From: Puniceibacterium sp. IMCC21224
GTDB lineage: Bacteria > Pseudomonadota > Alphaproteobacteria > Rhodobacterales > Rhodobacteraceae
Assembly: GCF_001038505.1 (NCBI RefSeq)
Contig: NZ_LDPY01000004.1
Span: forward strand, 1-64,000
Direction: 5' to 3'
DNA: 64,000 nucleotides
The position numbers and the translations under genes are program-made. Of this stretch, positions 32,684-43,133 are shown in pieces (position 1 is the stretch's first letter; the number at the start of each line of letters is the position of its first letter). The notes below the pieces were generated by a model. The model saw only the letters and a list, made by a program, of their open reading frames with translations, did no database searches and was not told the origin of the DNA.

Positions 32684-35035
32684 TCAATGGCCGTGCGCCA
32701 GGGCTCCCTGCGCCATCTTCTCTCCCACTTTCTCTCCCCCGGACCCGTCTGGCCGGTCCTTCTTGGCCCGGAGCAGCCTGAGCGCGTTGGCGACAACCAG
32801 CAGCGAAACGCCGACATCCGCAGCGATGGCACCCCACATTGTTGCCATGCCGAACGCTGTCAGCCCGACGAACAGCGCCTTCGTCGCAAGCGCAATAGCG
32901 ATGTTCTGATGGATGACGTTCATGGTGCGGCGGGAATGGCCTATCAGCCATGGCACCTTGGCGATGTCGTCCGTCATCAGGGCGATATCGGCGGTCTCAA
33001 TGGCGGCATCCGATCCGACCGCACCCATGGCGATGGCGAAATGCGCCCGCGCCATGGCAGGTGCGTCATTCACACCATCTCCGATCATTGCCACGACATC
33101 GTAACTGGCAACCAGTTCTTCGATTGCCGCCACCTTGTCTTCTGGCAGCAGTTCTGCGCGAACCTCATCGATGCCGACTTCCGCCGCCACGGCGCGCGCC
33201 GTGCGTTCATTGTCGCCGGTCAGCATGATGATCTTTTGCACGCCTTGGGCATGCAGACGCGCCACGACCCCCTTCGCATCCGGGCGGATACGGTCGCGCA
33301 GTTCGATCAGGCCCAGCAGGCGGCTTCCGGAGCCTACGGCCACGAGTGTGCTGCCAGCCCCTTCGATCCGTTCCAGCAGGTCGCGGGGGATCGCTTCGCC
33401 AAGCCCCTTCTCGGTCGCAAATCGATCCGAACCGAGCCAGACGGGCTGACCCTCCCAGGTTCCCTCGACACCGCGGCCCGGCACCGTTTGGGTGTCGGTA
33501 GCCGCCGACTGCTTCAGCCCATCGCGTTCGCCGCGCACCAGGATGGCCCGCGCGAGAGGATGCGAAGAGCGGGCTTCCAGCGCGACAGCGGCGCTCAGAA
33601 GGTCGCGCTCGGCCGTGCCGCCCAAGGGATGCAGACCCGCGACCTCCGGTTCTCCCATGGTGATCGTCCCGGTCTTGTCCATTGCCAGAGCTGTCAGGCG
33701 TGACGGCGCCTCCACATAGGCACCGCCCTTGATCAGCACGCCATTGCGTGCCGAGGCCGCGAGCGAAGCGACGATGGAGACCGGCGTAGAAATCACGAGC
33801 GCACAGGGGCAAGCGATTACCAGGAGAACCAGTGCATTGTAGAACCAATAATTCCATGCCCCCGCGAACAGCAGCGGTGGAACGACGGCGATTAGAACCG
33901 CCAGCACCATGACAATAGGCGTGTAGATGCGGGCGAACTTTGTGACCCACTGTTCAACCTCGGCGCGGCGCGAATGAGCGTCGCCTACCATACGGATGAT
34001 TTTCGAGAGCACGGTATCGCCTGCGGCCTTGGTGGCCCTGACCGTCAGTGTGCCGTCGCCGTTGATCGTTCCGGCATACACTTCATCGCCAGTTTCCTTT
34101 GCCACAAGAGCACTTTCCCCGGTAATCGGAGCCTGATCAACATCGCCGCGACCCTCGGTCACCTCTCCGTCGAGCGGGATACGGTCTCCGCCGCGCACCA
34201 CGAAGCGGTCACCGATCGCAACCTGAGCCGCAGGAACATCGGTCTCCGATCCGTCGTCACGAATGACGCGCGCCGTGGGTGGTGCTAGGTCCAACAGGGC
34301 CGAGACCGCGTTGCGCGCACGCCCCACGCTCCAGGATTCGAGAGCGAGGGACAGAGCAAAGAAGAATGCGACCGTTGCCGCCTCGAAAAACTCGCCCAGA
34401 CCGATCGCCCCGGCCACGGCGACGATCATCAGCAAATTCATGTCAGGCGAAAATCTACGCGCGGCGGACCATGCTTTGGGGGCGACCAGCCAGGCTCCGA
34501 ACACCACCGCCAGCATGAACAGCCCCATCTCGACCAGAGGCATAGACGTCTCGCCATGACCGGAGAAGAGCCGCAGCGCGCCGCCCGCCCCCGTCTCGAC
34601 GATGTGGTAAAGGAACCCCGCGGCCCAGAAGCCGCCGCTGAGCCCGGTGAAGAGGCGTTGACGTGCGAAATGGGCCGCCTGGTCCGCTTCGGCGCTTTCA
34701 GCATCCCACATCTTCGCGCTCATCCCAGTCGACCCGACGATCTTGATGATCTTATCGTCGCTGAGCGGTTTGGCGCTTTTGAGGATGGTCATGCGCCCGT
34801 TGATCACATCGAAGGCCAGATGCTCGCTGCCGCCGACTTCCGGCCCGACGACCTTGTTCAGGATCGCGACCTCTTCCGCACAATCCAGCCCGTTAACGCG
34901 AAAACTGCGTCCGGAGGATGGTGGAGGTGCTGCCACCTGCGCGGTGTCTTCGGCCGTCTGGCCGCAGCAAGCCTTTGTGTCTTTGCGATCATCCTGATGA
35001 CCGTGCGGATGCGTGTCTGGACCGTGGTGGGACAT
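32684..35035 (-). CDS. P1B-type ATPase exporting Zn/Cd/Pb (ZntA/CadA-like)
   Basis: 783 residues. A His-rich N terminus (HHGPDTHPHGHQDD) and a degenerate HMA-type domain with GLDCAEEV. Core motifs: TGES, the membrane CPCAL site that binds divalent metal, DKTGT (phosphorylated Asp), a SHPLA site and GDGVNDAPA. The single-Cys LDCAEE entry is typical of alphaproteobacterial Cd/Zn ATPases. Driven by the MerR-type promoter at 35066-35096, placing it in the regulon of the 23853 regulator. Confidence 0.93.
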   Translation of the reverse strand: MSHHGPDTHPHGHQDDRKDTKACCGQTAEDTAQVAAPPPSSGRSFRVNGLDCAEEVAILNKVVGPEVGGSEHLAFDVINGRMTILKSAKPLSDDKIIKIVGSTGMSAKMWDAESAEADQAAHFARQRLFTGLSGGFWAAGFLYHIVETGAGGALRLFSGHGETSMPLVEMGLFMLAVVFGAWLVAPKAWSAARRFSPDMNLLMIVAVAGAIGLGEFFEAATVAFFFALSLALESWSVGRARNAVSALLDLAPPTARVIRDDGSETDVPAAQVAIGDRFVVRGGDRIPLDGEVTEGRGDVDQAPITGESALVAKETGDEVYAGTINGDGTLTVRATKAAGDTVLSKIIRMVGDAHSRRAEVEQWVTKFARIYTPIVMVLAVLIAVVPPLLFAGAWNYWFYNALVLLVIACPCALVISTPVSIVASLAASARNGVLIKGGAYVEAPSRLTALAMDKTGTITMGEPEVAGLHPLGGTAERDLLSAAVALEARSSHPLARAILVRGERDGLKQSAATDTQTVPGRGVEGTWEGQPVWLGSDRFATEKGLGEAIPRDLLERIEGAGSTLVAVGSGSRLLGLIELRDRIRPDAKGVVARLHAQGVQKIIMLTGDNERTARAVAAEVGIDEVRAELLPEDKVAAIEELVASYDVVAMIGDGVNDAPAMARAHFAIAMGAVGSDAAIETADIALMTDDIAKVPWLIGHSRRTMNVIHQNIAIALATKALFVGLTAFGMATMWGAIAADVGVSLLVVANALRLLRAKKDRPDGSGGEKVGEKMAQGALAHGH

Positions 35036-35065
35036 GGGAAACCTCTGAGAATAAGCGTTGAGCCA

Positions 35066-35096
35066 AAGATAGGAGCTTCAGTTGCTAGAGGTTCAA
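35066..35096 (-). promoter_or_regulatory. MerR-type promoter for Zn/Cd/Pb ATPase
   Basis: On the minus strand: -35 TTGAAC (35096-35091), a 19-bp spacer CTCTAGCAACTGAAGCTCC, then -10 TATCTT (35071-35066). Half-site CTCTAG is shared with the other four sites although it is more than 10 kb from the regulator gene. Confidence 0.72.
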
Positions 35097-35188
35097 GAAG
35101 TTTCTTGGGATGTTCTGTGCTTAAGGCCATCACAATCAGCACTGTACCTCCTCTGAACTGTTCGGGCGCGACAGCGAGGCGATTGGAC

Positions 35189-35219
35189 TTGACCTTCCAT
35201 CTACGGGAAGCACTATTTG
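35189..35219 (+). promoter_or_regulatory. CueR-type promoter for Cu ATPase
   Basis: -35 TTGACC (35189-35194), a 19-bp spacer TTCCATCTACGGGAAGCAC with the TTCC/GGAA dyad, then -10 TATTTG (35214-35219). This is the CueR operator form, different from the CTCTAG sites. Confidence 0.75.
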
Positions 35220-35251
35220 CGGACCCAGTGTAGTTTTTGAAAGGCTGGGAA

Positions 35252-37579
35252 ATGGATCAGATAGTAGGCAAGGATGCGTCAGAGCGGTCGTCGGATCATG
35301 CCGTGGATCCGGTGTGCGGCATGTCCGTCACAATTTCTCCGGACGCACGCCGTGCAGACTATGACGGTGAAATTTTCTATTTCTGCTCCGACAGGTGCCA
35401 CACCAAGTTCAAGGCTGATCCAGTTTACTACGCCTCTGGCAAGGCATCGGATCGTCGCATGACCTCACAAGCAGGCGCGCAGTATACATGCCCGATGCAC
35501 CCTGAAATCGTACGTGATGAACCCGGATCTTGCCCGATCTGTGGCATGGCGCTTGAACCGATGTTACCGTCGGATGAACCCAGTGAGGAACTGACCGACT
35601 TCACCCGCCGCATGTGGATCAGTGCCGCCGCGGCCGTTCCCCTGGTCATCCTAACCATGGGTGAGTTGGTCGGTCTGCCCGTCCGAGACTGGATCGGGCA
35701 TCAACTGGCGACCTATGTCGAGTTCGCGTTGGCGACACCAATCGTCCTATGGGCGGCGAAACCCTTCTTCGAGCGGGGATGGGCGTCGATCGTGAACCGC
35801 TCGCCCAACATGTGGACACTGATCTCCATCGGTGTCGGTGCGGCCTACATCTATTCGCTGGTGGCTACGTTCCTTCCGGGCGTGTTTCCGGAGGTCTACC
35901 GGATGGGCGCGGGGGTCGGCACCTACTTTGAGGCCGCCGTTGTCATCATCACCCTGATTTTTGTTGGGCAGGTTCTGGAGCTGAGGGCGCGGGAACGGAC
36001 CGGCGATGCCATTCGGGCACTACTCGACCTGGCCCCGAAAACTGCGCGACGTATCCTGCCCGACGGCACAGAGTATGACGCGCCGCTGGAAAACATCGTT
36101 GAGGGGGATCGTCTGCGGGTCCGCCCAGGCGACGCGATCCCCGTCGACGCCACGGTCATGGACGGTACGTCGTCCATCGACGAGAGCATGATCACCGGCG
36201 AACCCCTGCCGGTCGAAAAAGGTCCCGGCGATACCGTCACCGGCGGCACGATCAACAAGAACGGATCCCTTGTCATCGAGGCCGCGCGCGTGGGTGCCGA
36301 CACGATGCTGAGCCAGATCGTCGAGATGGTTTCGAACGCGCGTAGGTCCCGCGCGCCGATTCAGGGTCTTGCCGACAAGGTCTCATCCTACTTCGTGCCG
36401 ACCGTTGTCCTGATCGCGCTGCTCGCATTCGTCGCGTGGCTGAGCTTCGGACCCGAACCTGCTCTGGTCTTTGCCATTGCCTCGGCGGTGTCGGTGCTGA
36501 TCATCGCCTGCCCCTGTGCTCTGGGTCTGGCGACCCCGATTTCGATCACGACGGCCGCGGGGCGCGGTGCACAGGCGGGTGTGCTGATCAAGGACGCCGA
36601 AGCTCTGGAACGCATGGCCAAGGTCGATACGCTGATCGTGGACAAGACGGGTACCCTGACCGAGGGGAAGCCGAAGCTGACCGATGTGGCCGCTCTGGGC
36701 GACGAAAGCGAGGAAACCATTCTAACCCTAGCTGCCGCCCTGGAAAAAGGCTCGGAGCACCCGTTGGCGGAGGCCATCGTGGAGGGTGCGATGGAGAAGG
36801 GCATCAAGGTCGGCAATGCCGAAAACTTCGAGGCGGTGACCGGAAAAGGCGTGCGCGGAACTGTCTTGGGGCGGGCTGTCGCACTTGGAAATACCGCAAT
36901 GATGCGCGACATGTCTCTCGACACATCTACGGCGGAGGAAGCGGCAGATGTTCTACGGGCCGAGGGTAAGACCGCCATGTTCGTAGCCATTGAAGGTAAG
37001 CTGTCCGGCATCGTCGCAGTGGCCGACCCGATCAAGGAGTCGACTGCCGAAGCCATCAAGGTACTGCACGAGGCAGGTCTGCGGATCATCATGGCGACAG
37101 GTGACAACGAACGCACCGCCAGCGCCGTGGCGCAGCGGCTTGGAATCGACGAGGTTCGGGCCGGCGTTCTGCCGGAAGATAAGAAGGCGCTGGTCGACGA
37201 GCTGCACGCCGAAGGCAGAAAGGTCGCGATGGCGGGTGATGGTGTCAACGACGCGCCAGCCCTGGCCGCAGCGGACGTCGGCCTTGCCATGGGTACGGGC
37301 GCGGACGTGGCGGTTGAAAGTGCGGGCATCACGCTGTTGCGCGGGGATCTGAACGGCATCGTCAAGGCGCGGACACTGGCGGTGGCGACGATCCGCAACA
37401 TTCGCCAGAACCTGTTCTGGGCGTTTGCCTATAACACGCTCGGTGTTCCAATCGCGGCAGGGGTCCTCTACCCGGTCTTCGGCCTATTAATGTCACCAAT
37501 GATCGCCGCAGCCGCGATGAGCCTTTCTTCAGTCTCGGTCATCGCAAACGCTCTCAGGCTGAGGCGATTGAAGCTTTAG
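35252..37579 (+). CDS. P1B-type Cu/Ag ATPase with YHS and heavy-metal-binding domains
   Basis: 775 residues from ATG 35252. Instead of HMA domains the N terminus has a YHS-type domain ([22 protein letters not shown]) and a heavy-metal-binding domain ([22 protein letters not shown]). ATPase core: [26 protein letters not shown]. This arrangement is that of SilP/CopB-like silver and copper ATPases. Heads the plus-strand unit leading to CusBA. Confidence 0.93.
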   Translation: MDQIVGKDASERSSDHAVDPVCGMSVTISPDARRADYDGEIFYFCSDRCHTKFKADPVYYASGKASDRRMTSQAGAQYTCPMHPEIVRDEPGSCPICGMALEPMLPSDEPSEELTDFTRRMWISAAAAVPLVILTMGELVGLPVRDWIGHQLATYVEFALATPIVLWAAKPFFERGWASIVNRSPNMWTLISIGVGAAYIYSLVATFLPGVFPEVYRMGAGVGTYFEAAVVIITLIFVGQVLELRARERTGDAIRALLDLAPKTARRILPDGTEYDAPLENIVEGDRLRVRPGDAIPVDATVMDGTSSIDESMITGEPLPVEKGPGDTVTGGTINKNGSLVIEAARVGADTMLSQIVEMVSNARRSRAPIQGLADKVSSYFVPTVVLIALLAFVAWLSFGPEPALVFAIASAVSVLIIACPCALGLATPISITTAAGRGAQAGVLIKDAEALERMAKVDTLIVDKTGTLTEGKPKLTDVAALGDESEETILTLAAALEKGSEHPLAEAIVEGAMEKGIKVGNAENFEAVTGKGVRGTVLGRAVALGNTAMMRDMSLDTSTAEEAADVLRAEGKTAMFVAIEGKLSGIVAVADPIKESTAEAIKVLHEAGLRIIMATGDNERTASAVAQRLGIDEVRAGVLPEDKKALVDELHAEGRKVAMAGDGVNDAPALAAADVGLAMGTGADVAVESAGITLLRGDLNGIVKARTLAVATIRNIRQNLFWAFAYNTLGVPIAAGVLYPVFGLLMSPMIAAAAMSLSSVSVIANALRLRRLKL

Positions 37580-37670
37580 CGGGTCCGCGTTTTGAACGTG
37601 AAGTAGGTCAATTATCCATTTCAGCAAAACGTGTATTGCTGGTCTGTCAGAAATCCAACATAGCTGACCG

Positions 37671-38000
37671 ATGATACTCAAAACGCGCCTTTTTGTGCTT
37701 ACTCTTTTGATTGGCGTTGTTCTGGCGCAAATCAGTCATGCGTCCATTTCAAGCGTGGATTCAGGGTCTTCGATGGTCATGCAAAGCGATTGCTGTCCAG
37801 ATGACTGCCCGGACATGCCGGAATGCGATGCTGCTTGCATTTCGACGATGCAATGTCGGGTAGCCCCGATTGTGCTGGGGCTGGAACGAGCAACTCTAGC
37901 GAGCTTGCCGAGCCCCGGAAACGCAGAGTTCTCACGGGCCGAGGCGGCAGCGCACCGACAACATGCGGACATTGAGCTTCAAAGACCGCCCAAGGCATGA
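37671..38000 (+). CDS. small Cys-rich exported protein of copper locus
   Basis: 109 residues. Signal peptide (LFVLTLLIGVVLAQISHAS), then a Cys-rich segment with seven Cys (DCCPDDCPDMPECDAAC, MQCRV). The tail resembles that of the partial gene at 63813-64000 (both end in PPK-x). No named domain recognised; metal binding is the natural guess. Lies between a Cu ATPase and the FixH-like/CusBA genes. Confidence 0.6.
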   Translation: MILKTRLFVLTLLIGVVLAQISHASISSVDSGSSMVMQSDCCPDDCPDMPECDAACISTMQCRVAPIVLGLERATLASLPSPGNAEFSRAEAAAHRQHADIELQRPPKA

Positions 38001-38105
38001 CGGGTCAGGTGTCTTTCGCACCAAAATCCACGCGCCGATGTAACGTATAGACTCAGGGTCGATACGATGGCTGGCGTTCCCGTTGCCCGTCAAAATAGGC
38101 GTATC

Positions 38106-38504
38106 ATGCTCCGTTATATCCCCACCTTTCTTGCGACCCTCGTGGTTGCGACCCAGCTCTCCGTGCCGATAGCACAGGCGGCTGCATCTGATTACAACCT
38201 TGTTCTCGTCGAAACGACCTATCCCTTCGGAGACGGCGCGGTTCTGGAGCTTCGTCTGATTGATACCCGCACCAATGCGCCCGTCGAAGGCGCCGTCATC
38301 TTTGCCACAAGGCTGGATATGGAGCCGGACGGCATGGAGACGATGACTTCGACGGTCTTGGCGTTGCCCGGCGAAGAGCCGGGTCTCTATCGCTTTTCCG
38401 CCGATCTGACGATGGACGGAAACTGGCGGTTTTCCGTTGCGGCCAAGGTGCAGGGCGAACCTGAAACTGTTCAGGCGCAAATCGTGCTCGAGGTGCTGCC
38501 ATGA
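38106..38504 (+). CDS. FixH/YtkA-like exported protein
   Basis: 132 residues from ATG 38106. Signal peptide ending PIAQAA. The mature part is a small beta sandwich: YNLVLVETTYPFGDGAVLEL, then LIDTRTNAPVEGAVI, then GLYRFSADLTMDGNWRFSV, as in FixH and YtkA-like domains found beside copper pumps. It overlaps cusB by four bases. Probably a periplasmic accessory of the efflux system. Confidence 0.75.
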   Translation: MLRYIPTFLATLVVATQLSVPIAQAAASDYNLVLVETTYPFGDGAVLELRLIDTRTNAPVEGAVIFATRLDMEPDGMETMTSTVLALPGEEPGLYRFSADLTMDGNWRFSVAAKVQGEPETVQAQIVLEVLP

Positions 38505-39937
38505 GCGTCTTTGGCAAATTGGTGCTTATCGGCGTGGTTGGCGGCGCGGCTGGATGGGCGGGCCTCGCGGCAGGCGTCAAGGGTTGGACGCCTGCTATGC
38601 TGGCAAATGTGGCGCAGACGCAATTCACCGCGCGGATGGGACGGCAAGCTGAAGCAATGCCAGCCGCAACCCGAACGCCGACAGGCCCGGTCATCTACTA
38701 CCGACACCCTGACGGTCTCGCCGAATGGTCCGCCGCGTCGACCGAGACTGCCGATGGAAAGTCCTTTTTGCCGGTCCTGGCGAACGAAGACGTATCGTTT
38801 GATCCAGAGGCGATCACGCCTCTAGAGGCAGAGAGTGGCGAACGAACCCTACTCTACTACCGCCACCCGATGGGCCTGCCTGATACGTCGCCGGTGCCAA
38901 AGCTGGATTCCATGGGGATGGACTACCTGCCCGTCTATGCCGACGAGGTAAGCGATGCCGGATCAGTGACCGTATCGCCCGGCAAGCTGCAACGCACGGG
39001 CGTGCGTACGTCAATTGCAGTGTTTGATCCCATGGCAACAACAGTGCGTGCGCCGGGGATCGTCGCGCTGGACGACCGTAGAGTCAGCGTCATTTCATTG
39101 CGTGCGGATGCGTTCATCGAAGAAGTTGAGGATGTAACGACCGGATCAATCGTTGAAGCGGGCGAACCGCTGGCGATGCTCTATTCCCCAGAGGTCGTCG
39201 CCGCTGCGGCGCAATATGTTTCCGATCTTCGGGGCGGTGAAGGGAGGGTCGAAGGCAGCCGCCAAAGGCTGGCAAATCTGGGCGTCCCAGCAGCCGTCAT
39301 CGACAAGATCGCGGCGGAAAGGCGTACGCCGGTGCAAATCACTCTGATGGCACCGCGGTCGGGCGTGGTACTCGAACGGATGGCCGTCGAAGGCATGATG
39401 TCAGAGGCTGGAGAAACGCTGTTTCGTATTGCCGATACATCGGTTGTCTGGGTCATGGCGGACGTGCCGGAATCTGCGCTCGCGGGCCTTTCGGATGGAA
39501 ACGCTGCGACGATCACCTTCCCAGGCCTGCCGGGCGAGACCTTCAGCGGCTTGATCGACAAGATATACCCTGAAGTCGATATGCAGACCCGGACTGCACG
39601 CGTCCGCATCGATCTGTCCAACCCCGAGGGTCGCTTGCTGGTCAACATGTTCGCGGATGTGGTTTTGGCGACGGGCGACGGTGCGCCCGTGGTGCAGGTG
39701 CCGGAAACGGCGGTGATCGACACCGGCGATCGCCAGGTGGTGATCCGCGATATGGGAGAGGGGAAATTTGTGCCGCAGGATGTGGTGCTGGGGCGGCAGG
39801 CCGCCGGGATGGTGGAAGTCCGCGAAGGTATTGCCGAGGGCGACCGGATCGTCACCACCTCGACCTTTCTGATCGACGCGGAGAGCAACCTGAACGCAGC
39901 CCTGGCTGCGCTGACCGCCCCGGAGGCAGTCGAATGA
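38501..39937 (+). CDS. cusB: RND efflux periplasmic adaptor, CusB/SilB-like
   Basis: 478 residues. Membrane-anchored or secreted N terminus, then two copies of a heavy-metal-binding-like segment (VIYYRHPDGLAEWSA; LLYYRHPMGLPDTSPVP with DSMGMDYLPVYADE). The core adaptor follows: FIEEVEDVTTGSIVEAGEPL hairpin and the barrel region VQITLMAPRSGVVLERM. Links CusA to the outer-membrane factor. Coupled to cusA by ATGA overlap. Confidence 0.92.
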   Translation: MSVFGKLVLIGVVGGAAGWAGLAAGVKGWTPAMLANVAQTQFTARMGRQAEAMPAATRTPTGPVIYYRHPDGLAEWSAASTETADGKSFLPVLANEDVSFDPEAITPLEAESGERTLLYYRHPMGLPDTSPVPKLDSMGMDYLPVYADEVSDAGSVTVSPGKLQRTGVRTSIAVFDPMATTVRAPGIVALDDRRVSVISLRADAFIEEVEDVTTGSIVEAGEPLAMLYSPEVVAAAAQYVSDLRGGEGRVEGSRQRLANLGVPAAVIDKIAAERRTPVQITLMAPRSGVVLERMAVEGMMSEAGETLFRIADTSVVWVMADVPESALAGLSDGNAATITFPGLPGETFSGLIDKIYPEVDMQTRTARVRIDLSNPEGRLLVNMFADVVLATGDGAPVVQVPETAVIDTGDRQVVIRDMGEGKFVPQDVVLGRQAAGMVEVREGIAEGDRIVTTSTFLIDAESNLNAALAALTAPEAVE

Positions 39938-42900
39938 TCGCGCGTGTCATCGAATGGTCCGCCCGCAACCTTGTTCTGGTGTTCTTTGCCACGGCCCTGA
40001 TCATCGCCGCAGGGGTCTGGTCACTGCGCAACTTGCCGATCGACGCTATTCCCGACCTGTCTGACGTGCAGGTGATCGTGCTGACCGATTATCCGGGCCA
40101 GGCTCCGCAGGTCGTCGAGGATCAGGTCACCTATCCGCTGACTTCGGCGATGCTGACGGTGCCGCGATCCCGCGTCGTGCGGGGGTTTTCGTTCTTCGGC
40201 ATTTCCTTTGTCTACATTATCTTCGAGGACGGCGTAGACCCCTATTGGGCACGGTCTCGCGTTCTGGAATACCTGAACGCCGCGGCAGCCCGCCTGCCGG
40301 ACGGCGTGACGCCCACGCTCGGTCCCGATGCGACCGGGGTCGGATGGGTTTACCAATACGCGATCACCGGAGAAAATCTGTCGCTGGCCGAATTGCGGTC
40401 GTTGCAGGATTGGGTCGTCCGCTTTGGTGCAAGCCGTGCCGAGGGCGTGTCCGAAGTGGCCAGCGTCGGCGGCTTCGTCAAGCAATACTCGGTCACGGTG
40501 GATCCGGTGCGGATGCGGGCGCAGGGGTTCACGCTGTCCGACATCGGCAAGGCCATCTCTGAAAGCAACATGGACACCGGCGGGCGCACGGTAGAGCTTT
40601 CCGAGTTCGAATTCATGGTACGCGGACGGGGCTATCTGTCGGGGACCGAGGATATCGGCAACATCACCCTGCGCAGTATCGGCGGCGTCCCGATCAGCCT
40701 GCGCGACGTGGCGCGGGTCGAAATCGTCCCCAATGAACGCCGCGGCATCGCCGAGTTGAACGGTGAGGGCGAGGTGGCCAGCGGCATCGTGCTGCAACGG
40801 GTGGGCGCCAATGCACTGGACGTGATCGAAAACGCCAAGTCAGAACTGGATGTGGTTGCTCAAAGCCTGCCGGACGGGGTCGACATCGTGCCGGTCTATG
40901 ACAGGTCCAACCTGATCCTGTCGGCAATAGAGACGCTGAAAACAACGCTTCTCGAAGAAAGTCTCGTTGTGGCCGGGGTCACGATCATTTTTCTGTTGCA
41001 CGTCCGGTCGGCCCTCGTAGCGATCATCATGCTGCCTATCGGATTGCTCATGGCTTTCACCGCGATGAAATTCCTCGGGATCGGGGCCAATATCATGAGC
41101 CTCGGCGGCATTGCCATCGCCATCGGCGCAATGATCGACGCCGCCATCGTGATGATCGAGAACGCGCACAAGCATCTGGAACGTGCTGCCCCCGACAAGC
41201 CCCGCATCGAGGTGCTGATCGAAGCCGCAAGCGAGGTCGGCCCGGCACTGTTCTTCAGCCTGCTGATCATCACCGTATCGTTCCTGCCGATCTTTGCACT
41301 GGAAGGACAGGAGGGACGCATGTTCGGCCCGCTGGCCTATACCAAGACGTTTTCGATGGCGGCGGCGGCGTTCCTGTCGGTGACGCTGGTGCCTGCGCTG
41401 ATGGTGGTCTTCGTGCGCGGCCGGATCATCCCTGAACACAGGAATCCGGTGAATCGGGCACTCATCGCCGTTTACCGCCCAATCATCCGCGCCGTGCTGA
41501 AGGCCAAAAGTCTCACGATCATAGTGGCTCTCGCCGCACTGGTGGTCACGATCTGGCCCGCGCGGCAGTTGGGGTCAGAGTTCATGCCCGTCCTGAACGA
41601 GGGCACGCTGATGTATATGCCGACCACTTTGCCCGGTCTGTCAGTCACCAAGGCCGCCGAGTTGATGCAGACGCAAGACCGCATCATCAAGACCTTTCCC
41701 GAGGTCCTGACCGTCTTCGGCAAGGCGGGCCGCGCCCTGACCGCGACCGATCCCGCGCCGACCGAGATGTTTGAGACGATCATCCAGCTCCGCCCGGAAG
41801 ACGAATGGCGGCCCGGTGTGACGACCGAAAGCCTGCGGCAGGAAATGGATGCCGCCCTGCAATTTCCCGGCGTATCGAACGCTTGGACTATGCCGATCCG
41901 CGCCCGGATCGACATGCTGTCCACCGGTATCCGCACGCCGGTCGGTATCAAGGTTTATGGCACGAGTCTGACCGAGATGGAGAAAGTGGCTCGTGAGGTC
42001 GAAGCCGTGGTACGCACGGTGCCGGGAACGACCAGCGCCTATGCCGAACGGGTGATCGGCGGCTATTACCTCGACATCACCCCAGACCGTACAGTGCTTG
42101 GCCGCTACGGTCTGTCGGTGCAGGATGTGCAAGAGGTAATCGGCATGGCGTTGGGGGCCAAGGCCATCACGCAGACCGTCGAGGGGCGCGAGCGCTACGA
42201 CGTCGCAGTGCGCTATCCGGCGACACTGCGGTCTGATCCGGAGACGATTGGGCGCGAGGTTCAGGTTGCACTACCGGGCGGTGGCACCATTCCGCTGGGG
42301 GACGTGGCCACCATTGAACGCACCCGCGGAGCTACGTCGATCCGCACCGAGAACGGACAGCTTGCCGTATATATCTTTGTCGATATCGTCGGACGCGATC
42401 TGGGCGGCTATGTGGCCGAAGCTCAGGCGGCGGTCGCGGCCTCCGTCACTCTGCCACCCGGCTATTCTTTGGGCTGGAGCGGTCAGTTCGAATACCTTGA
42501 ACGCGCGAAACAGCGGCTGGCCACTGTTGTGCCGCTGACGCTGGCGCTGATCTTTCTGCTGCTTTACCTAAACTTCCGCCGCCTGACGGAAACCTTGATC
42601 GTGATGCTGTCGCTGCCTTTCGCTCTGGTCGGTGGCATTTGGCTCATGTGGTTCATGGGCTTCAACATGTCGGTTGCGGTGGCCGTCGGGTTTATCGCGC
42701 TGGCCGGGGTGGCGGCTGAAACCGGAGTGATCATGTTGATCTATCTCGATCAGGCGTTGAATGAAGCGCGTGCCCGCGCGGGCGACAGGGACCTGACCCG
42801 CGACGAGCTCCACGCCGCGATCATGGTGGGTGCAGTAGACCGCGTGCGCCCCAAGATGATGACAGTTGTCGCAATCATGGCCGGCCTGATGCCGATCCTT

Positions 42901-43083
42901 TGGGCGCATGGCACCGGGTCCGAGATCATGCAGCGCATCGCAGTGCCCATGATCGGGGGAATGGTGTCGTCAACCTTGCTGACCCTGATCGTCATTCCGG
43001 CGGTTTATGCCATCATCAAAGGGTGGAGCCTGAAGCAAGCCGGTACAGTGCCTGATTTGGCCCTCGGGCGGGCCGCAGAATAA
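39934..43083 (+). CDS. cusA: heavy-metal RND efflux pump CusA/SilA
   Basis: 1049 residues, full length. Twelve-helix RND transporter with the heavy-metal-type start (IEWSARNLVLVFFATALI) and IDAIPDLSDVQVIV. The SLGGIAIAIGAMIDAAIVMI segment carries the proton-relay acidic residues, and FIALAGVAAETGVIML fits the HME class for monovalent metals. A Met-rich path is plausible for Cu(I)/Ag(I). Extrudes metal from periplasm or cytoplasm through CusB and the 49012 outer-membrane factor. Confidence 0.95.
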   Translation: MIARVIEWSARNLVLVFFATALIIAAGVWSLRNLPIDAIPDLSDVQVIVLTDYPGQAPQVVEDQVTYPLTSAMLTVPRSRVVRGFSFFGISFVYIIFEDGVDPYWARSRVLEYLNAAAARLPDGVTPTLGPDATGVGWVYQYAITGENLSLAELRSLQDWVVRFGASRAEGVSEVASVGGFVKQYSVTVDPVRMRAQGFTLSDIGKAISESNMDTGGRTVELSEFEFMVRGRGYLSGTEDIGNITLRSIGGVPISLRDVARVEIVPNERRGIAELNGEGEVASGIVLQRVGANALDVIENAKSELDVVAQSLPDGVDIVPVYDRSNLILSAIETLKTTLLEESLVVAGVTIIFLLHVRSALVAIIMLPIGLLMAFTAMKFLGIGANIMSLGGIAIAIGAMIDAAIVMIENAHKHLERAAPDKPRIEVLIEAASEVGPALFFSLLIITVSFLPIFALEGQEGRMFGPLAYTKTFSMAAAAFLSVTLVPALMVVFVRGRIIPEHRNPVNRALIAVYRPIIRAVLKAKSLTIIVALAALVVTIWPARQLGSEFMPVLNEGTLMYMPTTLPGLSVTKAAELMQTQDRIIKTFPEVLTVFGKAGRALTATDPAPTEMFETIIQLRPEDEWRPGVTTESLRQEMDAALQFPGVSNAWTMPIRARIDMLSTGIRTPVGIKVYGTSLTEMEKVAREVEAVVRTVPGTTSAYAERVIGGYYLDITPDRTVLGRYGLSVQDVQEVIGMALGAKAITQTVEGRERYDVAVRYPATLRSDPETIGREVQVALPGGGTIPLGDVATIERTRGATSIRTENGQLAVYIFVDIVGRDLGGYVAEAQAAVAASVTLPPGYSLGWSGQFEYLERAKQRLATVVPLTLALIFLLLYLNFRRLTETLIVMLSLPFALVGGIWLMWFMGFNMSVAVAVGFIALAGVAAETGVIMLIYLDQALNEARARAGDRDLTRDELHAAIMVGAVDRVRPKMMTVVAIMAGLMPILWAHGTGSEIMQRIAVPMIGGMVSSTLLTLIVIPAVYAIIKGWSLKQAGTVPDLALGRAAE

Positions 43084-43133
43084 GGGCAACGGCGTCAAGC
43101 AAGCAATAGGATATTGAGATGTATGCTCGAAAC

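Noticed and set aside
32555..33703. 382-residue plus-strand frame
   Set aside because: Antisense to the Zn/Cd/Pb ATPase, which has all P-type motifs; the plus frame is His/Arg-rich noise.
36388..37401. 337-residue minus-strand frame
   Set aside because: Antisense to the Cu ATPase; Ser/Ala/Arg-rich shadow.
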